Source: Desulfovibrio sp. OttesenSCG-928-G15
GTDB taxonomy: Bacteria; Desulfobacterota; Desulfovibrionia; Desulfovibrionales; Desulfovibrionaceae
Direction: 5' to 3'
Length of the DNA stretch: 25,983 nt
Assembly: GCA_030266525.1 (NCBI GenBank)
Contig: JAJDIC010000023.1
Span: 1-25,983, forward strand
How positions within the stretch are numbered: position 1 is the stretch's first letter; every line of letters begins with the position of its first letter. Position numbers and translations under genes: made by a program. Below the pieces are notes generated by a model that was not told the DNA's origin, made no database searches, and saw only the letters and a list, made by a program, of their open reading frames with translations. Of this stretch, positions 7,515 to 16,100 are shown in pieces.

Positions 7515-8369
7515 TTATCGCTTGTCCGCCGACCAGAAAAGCCAGCCCACCCGGGACTTCACCTCTCGCTCGACCTGCCCGCCCCTTGCCAGGGGGGCCA
7601 GTTCCCTGTGCAAAAGCTCCTCCATCTTTTCCGCTTCCATGCCACCCCTTTGGGCAAGAGGGTCACGATAGGCCTCCACACAGGCTTCTACAGACATGGT
7701 GTGGGTCCAGCCGGAATGCCTGCACAGGCAATCTGCGTAAATGCCGTTTTGCCACAGCACGTTAAAGGCGAAATAGATGCTGCCCTCATGCGCGGGCAGC
7801 TCCCCCGCCTGCAAAATGGCATCGGAAAGGCGCTGCAACAAAAGGTCGCGGCGGTGGATAAAGCCGCTCAAAAAACAATATCCCCGCGACGCAGCGTGAA
7901 AGCGCAGCAAGGTGGCCTCATCATGCACGGCAGAACTCATGGAAGCAAAAACCAGATCATACGACGCGGTAAAAGAGCCGGGCACGCAATCAAGCTGTTC
8001 CCAGGGGCTGGCAAAAAACTCGCACCCGCCAAGCCCGGCCTCGGCAACATTCCTTTTCGCATGCGCGATCATTTTCGGGGAAATATCTATTCCGGTAACG
8101 GCAAGCCCCCGGCGGGCAAATTCCAGAGCGTAACGCCCCGCCCCGCAACCAAGGTCCAGCACCCGCCCGCCAGGAGCAAGAGCGCCCCGGTCTTCCAGAA
8201 AGCGCACCAGCTCATACCGCTCTTCCCGGTCTACAGCGTGGGTTATCTTGTTAAATTCGTCAGCCCGCAAATCCCAAAACCGTCTGGCAGACTCGGTGCA
8301 GGCACTTTCGCTCTCGCGGTTCTTCCACAAACGGACAAAGGGCAGTTCCTGAATAGTGGCAATGTCCAT
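7515..8369 (-). CDS. Class I SAM-dependent methyltransferase
   Basis: 284 aa. The glycine-rich SAM-binding motif I (VLDLGCGAGRYALEFA) is at about residues 70-85, followed by VTGIDISPKMIAHAKRNV (acidic end of the second strand) and YDLVFASMSSAVHD. These place it in the Methyltransf_11/25-type superfamily. The C-terminal third (FAFNVLWQNGIYADCLCRHSG and onward) carries no known substrate signature, so the substrate is unknown. It lies 7 nt downstream of the cinA-type gene and is probably cotranscribed. The start at 8369 leaves no overlap with that gene; an ATG at 8396 is also possible, adding nine residues and a 20-nt overlap. Relatives beside transport or metal genes often act on small molecules, but nothing here supports a specific role. 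Confidence 0.85.
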   Translation of the reverse strand: MDIATIQELPFVRLWKNRESESACTESARRFWDLRADEFNKITHAVDREERYELVRFLEDRGALAPGGRVLDLGCGAGRYALEFARRGLAVTGIDISPKMIAHAKRNVAEAGLGGCEFFASPWEQLDCVPGSFTASYDLVFASMSSAVHDEATLLRFHAASRGYCFLSGFIHRRDLLLQRLSDAILQAGELPAHEGSIYFAFNVLWQNGIYADCLCRHSGWTHTMSVEACVEAYRDPLAQRGGMEAEKMEELLHRELAPLARGGQVEREVKSRVGWLFWSADKR

Positions 8370-8376
8370 GGCTCGC

Positions 8377-8892
8377 TCATTCCCGTTCCAGTTCATCCAG
8401 CGCCGCCCGAAGCACGGCGGTTGCCGCCTGTTCTCTCACGGCTTCGCGATCGCCTGCAAAACGCCGGACAAAGGCGTTCACGCGGGCGGGCGAGTTGTAT
8501 GTTTCGCGAAAGGCTACTGCCATCCACACCGTGCCCACCGGCTTTTCCCTTGTTCCGCCGTCCGGCCCGGCAATGCCGGATGTGGCCAGAGCCATGTGAA
8601 GCCCCAGCCGCTCAAGCGCCCCAAGGGCCATGGCCGTGACCACCGCTTCGCTCACCGCGCCGCTTTCCGCAAGAAGGCCCTGCCCCACACCAAGCAGCAG
8701 CTCCTTCAATCCGTTGGAGTACGATACTACCCCGCCCTTGAACCAGGCAGAGCTGCCCGCCATGTCTGTGCAGCATTTGGCAACAAGCCCGCCGGTACAC
8801 GACTCTGCCGTGCCGAGAAAACAGTCTTTGCCCACAAGTTTTTCCCCGATGCTGCCGATAAGCCGAATGCGCTCGTCTTGTTGCGTGTTCAT
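8377..8892 (-). CDS. pncC: CinA C-terminal-type nicotinamide-nucleotide amidase
   Basis: 171 aa, the size of stand-alone CinA C-terminal domain proteins (PncC). Members deamidate nicotinamide mononucleotide to nicotinic acid mononucleotide, recycling pyridine nucleotides. Visible marks are GTAESCTGGLVA, with the likely nucleophile Ser31, GGVVSYSNGLKELLLGV, and SGIAGPDGGT..KPVGTVW. No N-terminal MoCF-like COG1058 domain is present, so this is not full-length CinA. Start at 8892 is chosen for AAGGTG 5 nt upstream; the longer open frame to 9036 runs into the upstream region of the divergent gene. First of a two-gene unit with the methyltransferase. Confidence 0.92.
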   Translation of the reverse strand: MNTQQDERIRLIGSIGEKLVGKDCFLGTAESCTGGLVAKCCTDMAGSSAWFKGGVVSYSNGLKELLLGVGQGLLAESGAVSEAVVTAMALGALERLGLHMALATSGIAGPDGGTREKPVGTVWMAVAFRETYNSPARVNAFVRRFAGDREAVREQAATAVLRAALDELERE

Positions 8893-8985
8893 AGGCACCT
8901 TTGCTATGAATGTGGAATACGAAATATTTCCGCCAACCGGGCCGCCTTTACAAGCCTGAACCCTGAAGCTTTTACGGAAACCACC

Positions 8986-10200
8986 ATGGCCGAACTGACC
9001 GCGAAATACCATACCCGCACCGGGCGCTTGCTGCAAGGCAGACTGCTTTTCTGCCTGGGCTTCATACTATTCTGCCATCTGGCCTGGTTCATGACTGCGG
9101 CCCCGCAGGCCGAAGCGGCCCCGGCGCGTGTGGTATACGGCTTTGACCGCGAGTTTCCGCCCTTTTCCTATGAAGCTCCCGGCGGAAAACCCACCGGCTT
9201 CGAGGTGGAAATTCTGGAAGCCATCCTCAAAGGGGAAAACATCACGCTCTCATACCGCCCGCTACAGTGGGAAAATATCGCCACAGAGCTTTCCGCCGGA
9301 ACCATTTCCCTGACCACGGGCATGGTAAGAACAGAACAACGCGCCAAGCTGTATCTTTTTTCTGGCAAGCCCACTTTTCACCTGCATATCAAGCTGTTTA
9401 CCAAAATATATAACCGCCAGCCCTCTATCCAGAAATACAAGGGGACGCGGGTTTCTGTTGACCAGAACACCTTTTCGCACCGGCTGCTGCAACACTTCGG
9501 CGGCGTGCATATCCAGCCCATGCCCAACCGGGCGGACGGCCTGAAAGCCCTGTACAAGGACCAGGTCAACGCTTACTGCGGACCGGTGCAAAATACTTAC
9601 TACTACATCAACAAGCTCAAATACAGCGGCATTACCACCGTGGGTACCCCACTGGGCATAGCGCCCATGCACATTGCCGTCTCGCGCGAGCGTGGCGACC
9701 TCACCCGCCTGGTCAACGCAGGCTTTGACCGGATAATGAAATCCGGCGAATACCACCGCATTTACCGCAAATGGTTTGTCCGCGAACTCACCCAAACCGA
9801 TATCAACGCCATGCACGCAGCGGCCGTGCAGGCGGCTGTGCCCGCGTACACTCCATACGGGGGCAAGCCCATGGGCGCGGCGCTCCTTACCGCCACAGGC
9901 AAGGTATTTTCCGCCTGTACCGTGGAAAACGCGGACAAGACACTCTCCCTTTCCGCGGCACGGGCCGTACTTGCCCGCGCCGTGTCGGACGGCGAGTTTG
10001 AAATCCGGGCGCTGATGCTTACAGACCAGAACGGCGAAGTAGTCGCCCCCACGACCACCGATTTGCAGGCCGCCTACGAATTCGGGCCGGGTACGCTGAT
10101 CGTGGGGCCCAAAAAGGGCGGCGGGGCCGATATCATGATGGTCAGCCAGCTTCTGGCAAAACCGGTTGTGGTTTCGACAACGCCGATTATCGCGGAATAG
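8986..10200 (+). CDS. Exported solute-binding protein (family 3) fused to an inactive cytidine deaminase-like domain
   Basis: 404 aa. An N-terminal signal peptide (hydrophobic LLFCLGFILFCHLAWF, then a cleavage region near AEAA, residue ~45) is followed by a family 3 solute-binding domain at ~48-270 (VVYGFDREFPPFSYE, GFEVEILEAIL, GMVRTEQRAKLYLFS, ending YHRIYRKWF). The ligand arginine in the TEQR segment is kept, but the aspartate usually found in the VDAVVxD segment is absent (VNAYCGP), so the ligand may not be an ordinary amino acid. Residues ~280-385 align with homotetrameric cytidine deaminase: AYTPYGGKPMGAALLT.TGKVFSACTVENA, then SAAR in place of CAER (Ser323, Ala325) and PTTTDLQ in place of PCGxCRQ (Thr356, Asp359). 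All three zinc cysteines and the catalytic Glu are gone, so it cannot act as a zinc deaminase. Start at 8986 gives the signal peptide; its ribosome site is weak (GGAAA). The gene converges on gph with 3 nt between stops. Confidence 0.87.
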   Translation: MAELTAKYHTRTGRLLQGRLLFCLGFILFCHLAWFMTAAPQAEAAPARVVYGFDREFPPFSYEAPGGKPTGFEVEILEAILKGENITLSYRPLQWENIATELSAGTISLTTGMVRTEQRAKLYLFSGKPTFHLHIKLFTKIYNRQPSIQKYKGTRVSVDQNTFSHRLLQHFGGVHIQPMPNRADGLKALYKDQVNAYCGPVQNTYYYINKLKYSGITTVGTPLGIAPMHIAVSRERGDLTRLVNAGFDRIMKSGEYHRIYRKWFVRELTQTDINAMHAAAVQAAVPAYTPYGGKPMGAALLTATGKVFSACTVENADKTLSLSAARAVLARAVSDGEFEIRALMLTDQNGEVVAPTTTDLQAAYEFGPGTLIVGPKKGGGADIMMVSQLLAKPVVVSTTPIIAE

Positions 10201-10203
10201 CGG

Positions 10204-10857
10204 TTACAAAAGGGCGAATATATCATCCGGTGCGCTCAATATGCCGGACGCGCCGTGGCTTTTCAGCTCGTCTATGGAGCGAAAGCCCCAGGAAACGCCC
10301 ACCGCAGGCATGTTGGCGGCTTTGGCGGTAAGCATGTCCACATTACTGTCGCCCACGAAAAATATATGCGCCGGAGCAAGGCCCATGTGCGCTGCGATGG
10401 CGAGGGCAAGCTTTGGTTCCGGTTTGGCCTTTTCACCCGGAGGGCTGCCCTGCACACGGAAAAAAGAGATATCCGGAAAAAAGTGACGCACCATAATCTC
10501 GGTATACTCATGCGGCTTGTTGGAAAGCACCGCCACCGGCACACCGCGCCCGATCAGGCCGGACAGCATGTTCTCAATGCCGGGATATGGGCGGGTGTGG
10601 TTGGCCCAGCCCGCAAGATAGGCGTCGCGCATGGCAAGAAGCACTTTTCGGCACGATTCTTCGCCCGTACCCGCAGGCACGGCCCGTTGAATCAGGGTGT
10701 ATACCCCATCGCCCACAAAGGCGCGGTAGGCGTCTACCGCGTGGGGGGGAAAACCGGCAGAGACCAGGGCGCTGTTCACCGCTTCGGCCAGATCGCGCAA
10801 GGTATCAAGCAAGGTCCCGTCCAAATCGAAAATGATACCTTTTTTTTGTTCTTCCAT
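10204..10857 (-). CDS. gph: HAD-family phosphoglycolate phosphatase-like hydrolase
   Basis: 217 aa cytoplasmic phosphatase of the haloacid dehalogenase superfamily. The four motifs are present: DLDGTLLDT (nucleophile Asp11, acid Asp13), VLSNKP (Ser/Thr), Lys in GEKAKPEPK, and FVGDSNVDM. The small helical cap between motifs I and II is that of the Gph/PGMB group. The usual role is removal of 2-phosphoglycolate made during DNA repair or oxygen exposure; related members dephosphorylate other sugar phosphates, so the symbol is by family only. Start at 10857 is chosen for AAGGA 6 nt upstream. It is divergent from tamA (117 nt) and convergent with the binding-protein fusion, with no terminator between the two stops. 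Confidence 0.87.
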   Translation of the reverse strand: MEEQKKGIIFDLDGTLLDTLRDLAEAVNSALVSAGFPPHAVDAYRAFVGDGVYTLIQRAVPAGTGEESCRKVLLAMRDAYLAGWANHTRPYPGIENMLSGLIGRGVPVAVLSNKPHEYTEIMVRHFFPDISFFRVQGSPPGEKAKPEPKLALAIAAHMGLAPAHIFFVGDSNVDMLTAKAANMPAVGVSWGFRSIDELKSHGASGILSAPDDIFALL

Positions 10858-10974
10858 TTTTTGTCCTTATATTGGCTAACGGCAACACAAATGTATGCAA
10901 CCTGCTGTTTTATTAAGAAAGTCTAGAAAAAAAGCACCTGACAAGTATTATAAAAATAGGCTACACCTTACACC

Positions 10975-13131
10975 ATGCGCGCGCAAGTTTTGCTTTTGTC
11001 GCTCTTGCTCTTTTCAGTGACAGCTTTCGGATGTTCCGGGAAGAAAGGCCCTGATGCGCCCGAAAAGCTGCCGGAAATACGTTCCGCGAAAAAAGTCACT
11101 GTCAAAGACCCCAAGGGCCCCATACCTCCGCCCAAGCTCCCGCCCGACCTGGCTCGCGCGGGCAAGCAGGCGGCTTCTGTCGTTCCCCCGGCAAAAGAAG
11201 AGGGGTACGCATACACTGTGGAGTGCACAGTGGAAGAAGCGCCATTGCGCAAATCCGGCTCCGCATCTGGCGGCACGGCAGGCCAAAAGGCTTCCGGCCA
11301 AAACGCTTTTGCACAGTCTGCCTCCGACACGCCGGCTTCTGACAAAGCGGGAGGCAATGACGCAAAAGCGGATGATGGAAAAGCCGCCGCTCAAACAAAG
11401 GCTATTGTCTCAACCTTTCAAAAAGCCAGCATTCTTTACAAACTCAAGGATAAACCGCCCGCCACCGTTACCGGACTGGAGCAGCGCCTTTCGGTTTCTC
11501 TGGGCGAAGGCCGCGCCGTGCTCAACAGCTATGGCTACTATTCCGGCAAGGTGCGCGGCTCTGTTGAAAAAGCCCCTGCCTCGAGTAAAAGCGGCGCTTC
11601 CAGGGACGACAATGAAAAAAGCGGCGGCAAAAAGCCGGTTGCAGTGGCCAAAATAGTATTCACTCCCGGGCCCCAGTATACCATTGGCAAAACGACAGTT
11701 AACGCCCGCCTGCCCCAAAGCGCCAAGGAAGTGAAGAAAAAAATTCCCAAAACCCTGGCCGATGTGGACTTGCCCGGCGGCGCTCCGGCTGTGGCCGCAG
11801 ATGTATTGTCCGCTGTGGACAGGGCGCAGGCCGTTTTTCTGGAATACGGCTTTCCGTATGCAAAAGTCAGCGCCACCAGGTATGTTGCCGACCACTCGAC
11901 CCACACCCTGGAAGCGGAAGTGGATATCGACCCCGGCCCCTTTGTGCTGATGGGCGATGTAGAAAGAACCGGCGCGCCTTCCGTCAATGACAGCTACCTT
12001 GAAAACCAGCGCACCTGGAGACAGCTGCGCCCCTGGAGTCAGAAAAAGGTCAATCAGTTTCATGACCGCCTGCGCCAGAGCGGCCTTTTCCAGAGCATCA
12101 CCATTGTTCCCGGTGACGAAGCCCAGATGGGCGGGGTGCGCACGGTAAAAACCGAACTGCAAAGCGCGCCGGAGCGCACGGTCAGCGGCGCGTTGAAATA
12201 TCACTCCGAGTTCGGGCCTGGCGTGCAGGGCGCGTGGGAACACCGCAACCTCACCGGCAGGGGCGACAATTTGCGTATCAGCGCCCCCCTGTGGACAGAC
12301 ATGCAGGAAGTGGTCGCCCACTACCGCCTGCCCTTCTTCCTTGACCGCAAGCAGAACTTTATCGCCAAAGCCAGCGTGGTCCACGCCGATATAGACGCCT
12401 ACCGCATGACAGCCGCCGCCGCCTCCGCAGGCATAGAGCGCCGCCTGTCCCGCTTTTGGAACATGACAGCCATGGGCCATGTGGAAGGCGGCGACATCAA
12501 GGAGCACCGCAAGCCGGAGCGTGACTACCTCATGTACGGCCTGCCCCTGACCGTTGCCTTCGACAATACGAAAAGCCTGTTAAACCCGGAACATGGTGGG
12601 CGCTTTCAGTTGAGTGTCGCCCCATACACCGGCAGCTATAACGGCGACTTCACCGTGGTACGGGCAAGGGTGGACGGCAACGCCTACATTCCCGTAATCG
12701 GTGAAGACAAGCTGATCATGGCCCTGCGCAGCAGCGTGGGCGTTGTGGAAGGGGCCAGCTCGCACATCATTCCGCCCTCTATCCGTTTTTACTCCGGCGG
12801 CGGCGGCTCTGTACGCGGTTACGAGTTTCAGAGCCTTGGCCCCAGAGACAACCACGACAAGCCCGAAGGCGGCGGCTCCATGGCCGAAGTCAGCGCCGAA
12901 ATGCGCTACAAGGTACAGCCGGAATGGGGCTTTGTGGCCTTTGTGGACGGCGGCACGGCCTATACTGACGTGTTTGCCGATCCTGGGCGGGAATTTCATT
13001 GGGGCGCAGGCCTTGGCTTCCGCTATTACACAGCGGTCGGCCCGGTTCGCCTTGATGTGGCCACCCCGCTTAACCCGCGTAGCGACGACCCCGCTTACCA
13101 GCTTTATATCAGCATAGGACAAAGCTTCTGA
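10975..13131 (+). CDS. tamA: Outer-membrane TamA-type Omp85 protein
   Basis: 718 aa. After a hydrophobic signal segment (residues 4-19) and a disordered Ala/Lys/Ser-rich linker to ~140 come POTRA-like domains (~145-400) and a C-terminal 16-strand-type Omp85 barrel (~405-718). The barrel shows the conserved loop motif GGGGSVRGYEFQSLGPRD and ends in a terminal aromatic residue (ISIGQSF), as needed for BAM insertion. It should sit in the outer membrane and pair with TamB to insert or transport envelope components. Cys20 in TAFGCS resembles a weak lipobox, so the protein might be a lipoprotein. E. coli TamA is ~577 aa; the excess is mostly the linker. Start at 10975 is the only good N-terminal Met; no clear ribosome site precedes it. 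Its stop overlaps the tamB ATG (TGATG), implying coupling. Confidence 0.92.
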   Translation: MRAQVLLLSLLLFSVTAFGCSGKKGPDAPEKLPEIRSAKKVTVKDPKGPIPPPKLPPDLARAGKQAASVVPPAKEEGYAYTVECTVEEAPLRKSGSASGGTAGQKASGQNAFAQSASDTPASDKAGGNDAKADDGKAAAQTKAIVSTFQKASILYKLKDKPPATVTGLEQRLSVSLGEGRAVLNSYGYYSGKVRGSVEKAPASSKSGASRDDNEKSGGKKPVAVAKIVFTPGPQYTIGKTTVNARLPQSAKEVKKKIPKTLADVDLPGGAPAVAADVLSAVDRAQAVFLEYGFPYAKVSATRYVADHSTHTLEAEVDIDPGPFVLMGDVERTGAPSVNDSYLENQRTWRQLRPWSQKKVNQFHDRLRQSGLFQSITIVPGDEAQMGGVRTVKTELQSAPERTVSGALKYHSEFGPGVQGAWEHRNLTGRGDNLRISAPLWTDMQEVVAHYRLPFFLDRKQNFIAKASVVHADIDAYRMTAAAASAGIERRLSRFWNMTAMGHVEGGDIKEHRKPERDYLMYGLPLTVAFDNTKSLLNPEHGGRFQLSVAPYTGSYNGDFTVVRARVDGNAYIPVIGEDKLIMALRSSVGVVEGASSHIIPPSIRFYSGGGGSVRGYEFQSLGPRDNHDKPEGGGSMAEVSAEMRYKVQPEWGFVAFVDGGTAYTDVFADPGREFHWGAGLGFRYYTAVGPVRLDVATPLNPRSDDPAYQLYISIGQSF

Positions 13132-16100
13132 TGACCACAGATACGCCCGCCCCCGTCAAACGCTCTCTGCCCCGCAGAATTGCCGTTATCAGCGCCAAGG
13201 TTCTCGGCGTATTGCTGCTGCTTGTCGTGCTGGCGGTAGCCGGGGTGTTTATCTGGCTGCGTACCGATTCCGCAACAAACATGATTTCCGACATAGCGGT
13301 CAAGGCACTGGCGGATCAGGGGCTTGGCCTGCATATGGATTCCCTTTCCGGTCCGCTGCCGCAAGAGCTTTCCATCAAGGGCCTGACGCTTCGCGACGAC
13401 AAGGGCGTTCTTGTTACCGTCAAGGAAGTCGCCTACAAGCTGCACCTTTCCGCTCTGTTTTCCGGCAAGGTCCAGGTAGACAAGGTACTGCTGGACAGCC
13501 CGGAAATATTCCGCCTGCCGGTCATGCCGCCCAAGCCGGAACAGCCGGAAGAGGAAAAGCCCTCCGAACCCGGCTCCGTGCCCGTCTTGCCCGTGGATAT
13601 TATTTTGGGCGAGCTTGCGGTCAAAGACGGCAGGCTGCATACAAACGCGCTGCACCCCCCGGCTTCGGTGCAAAAACTCGCGGCTGCGCCTGCCGCGCCC
13701 GAAGCAGCCGAGGCCCAGCCCGCCAGCCCCGCCGGGGATATCATCCCGCCGGACAAGGGCCCGGTAGTCAATTTCGGGGCCACTGTTTCCGCAGAACTCA
13801 AAGGCACGGCGCTGAACGCAGCCATTCAGGCCATGCTCAAGGACGCTGCCGGCAAGGGCATTGATGCCGACATAGGCCTGGAAGCCGCTGTGCACTCCCT
13901 TCTCGGGCAGGGCGGGCAACACGATGGCGACAAGCTCAAGCTCAGTATCAAGGGAGATGAAACCCCCGGCGGCCCGCTTTCACAAATCGCCGGGCAGGAT
14001 ATTCCCGGTTACGCCTTCTCCTTGACCGGCAACGGCCCGGTCAGCGAGTGGCACGGCGTTCTCAACGCCACGCTGGACCCCATTGCGCAAGGGACCAAAG
14101 GGCTTACCCCCCAGGGCAAAGCCGCCCACCACCACCCGGCTTCGCTTATCGAGCATACCACCGATTTTGTCTTGCAGTGCGCCACAGGCTCTTTCTGGAA
14201 AGACCTGGTAGTCGAGCCTGACTTCACCGTCAGCCTGAACGGGCGCACGTCCCCGGGCGCGGCTGCGCCTGGCGGCTGGCGTCCGGTAATGGGCACGGGC
14301 ATAAAAACCGACGTTAACGCTACCGCCAAGGGGCACACCTATACGGCAAAACTCGCAGTAAACGGCCCGGCCTTTTCCCTGGCTGTGGACGATGTGGAAG
14401 CCGCGCCCCACGGCACTGCGATTGCCGGCATGCCGCAATGGAAAACCGCCAAAGGCAACACCCCGCAAGACGGCACCCAGGTCAAGGCGACAATCAAGGC
14501 GGCGGTTACCAACCTCGCGGCCCTTGCCGCCATGGGCGGCGGCGAAGCCAAACCCCTGCCGGTGGACAGCGTGACCTTTGGCTCTCAGCTTTTCGCACTT
14601 GCCGGAAAAGAGCTTACAGGCCTCGAATCAAACGGCAATCTCGGCCTTGCGGCGCAAAACGACAACTATAAGGCCGACCATCACGTTTCACTCTCCCTGG
14701 AAGACGGCGCAATCAACCTCAAGCGGTTTCTTCTGGAAGGACTCGGCATTACCACGGACGCAAAAGCCACGGTCAGCGCCGACATGCAGGACGTAAAAGC
14801 CCAGATCAACCTTGAGGCCAAGGACCACGCGCCCTGGCAACACCTTGTAGCCCAGCTGGCCGCCCTGCCGCCCACGGCCCACGGCGAACCGCCCCTCGGC
14901 GGCGCGCTGCACCTGCAAGCCAATATCGCCCTGAAAGGCAACGCCCCGGCAAAGAAAGCCGCGTCTGAAGCCCCGGCAGGAGATACATCGGGTGATGCAC
15001 CGGGTGATGCATCGGGCGCCGCCCAAGGCGATGCTTCGGGCGATGCTTCGGATAAAGCATCCGGCAAGAGCGGTTCCGCGCCTTCCGGGTCCGGCGGCGA
15101 AGCGGGCACCGGCGCAGAGCAGGAAAACGCGGCAGAGGCTAAAAAAGTCTCCGCGCTTCCCTACAGTTTTTTTGTCACAGCGGCCCACGCTGCCGTTGCT
15201 TCGCCGGACACGGCGGGCCGAGGCCCCCGCGCAGAAACGCCTCCGGTCAAGGTTACCACCCATGACATTCCACAGGGTGACGCGCAGGCCGAGCCCAAAC
15301 CGCTTGCGAAAAAAGCCCCCCCGGCCTTCCCCATGCGGGCCGAGGGCGAAATTGTGCTTACCGGAAAAAACATGCGCTGGCCCACGGAGCAGCTGGCTGA
15401 AATGGTCGGCCCGGATATCAAGGCCGTGGCCCACTTGTCCGGCGGCAACCACGACCCCTACGTTTTTTTGTTGAACAGTCTTGACGCGGGTATTTTTTCC
15501 GCCAGGGGCAAAGCCGCCCTTAGCCAGGCAAAGGTGCTGGAAGCAAGCTTCCTGGCCTCGGTCAGCGACCTTGTGCCGTTGGCGGGCAAGCAAAGCGGCG
15601 TTTCCGGCGCAGTGGACCTTGCCCTGAACGCCAAAGGCCCCCTGGACAATCTTGATGTCGGCGTTGACGTAGACAGCAAAGCCATCAGTCTTCCGCAAGG
15701 GCAGCTCAAGGATATTGCCCTGAAAACGCGCAGCAATATCCAGAACAAGCCCGCGGGCCTGACAGCGGGCGGCACCGTGGATGCGCGAATAGGCACAAGT
15801 CCCGGCGGCCCCGTAAGCTTTGACACCGGCTGGGACGCCTTTGTTCCTGCCAACCAGGGAGCTTCCGGCCCGCTCACCGCAAAGGTGAAAGATCTTGTGC
15901 TCACCGGCGCTGGCCTTGACTTGCGCGGCGGTCTGAATGTGCTCATGCGTACCGACACGCCCGGCGCAAAGCCGGTTGTCAACGGCGGTCTCAGCTTTGC
16001 CGCCAAAGACTGGAAAAAAATTGCCGCGCTGTCCGGCGCTCCCCTTTCCGGCGCACCCGCCACAGTTGACATTCGCCTGACAAACCAGGGCAAGCAGGGC

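Noticed and set aside
8356..8985. Upstream extension of the binding-protein fusion frame
   Set aside because: It overlaps the cinA-type gene on the other strand and would bury the signal peptide inside the protein.
10921..10974. Sigma-70 promoter for tamA (TATTATAAA near 10946-10954)
   Set aside because: The -10-like sequence is good but no -35 match lies at a proper distance, so it is not listed.
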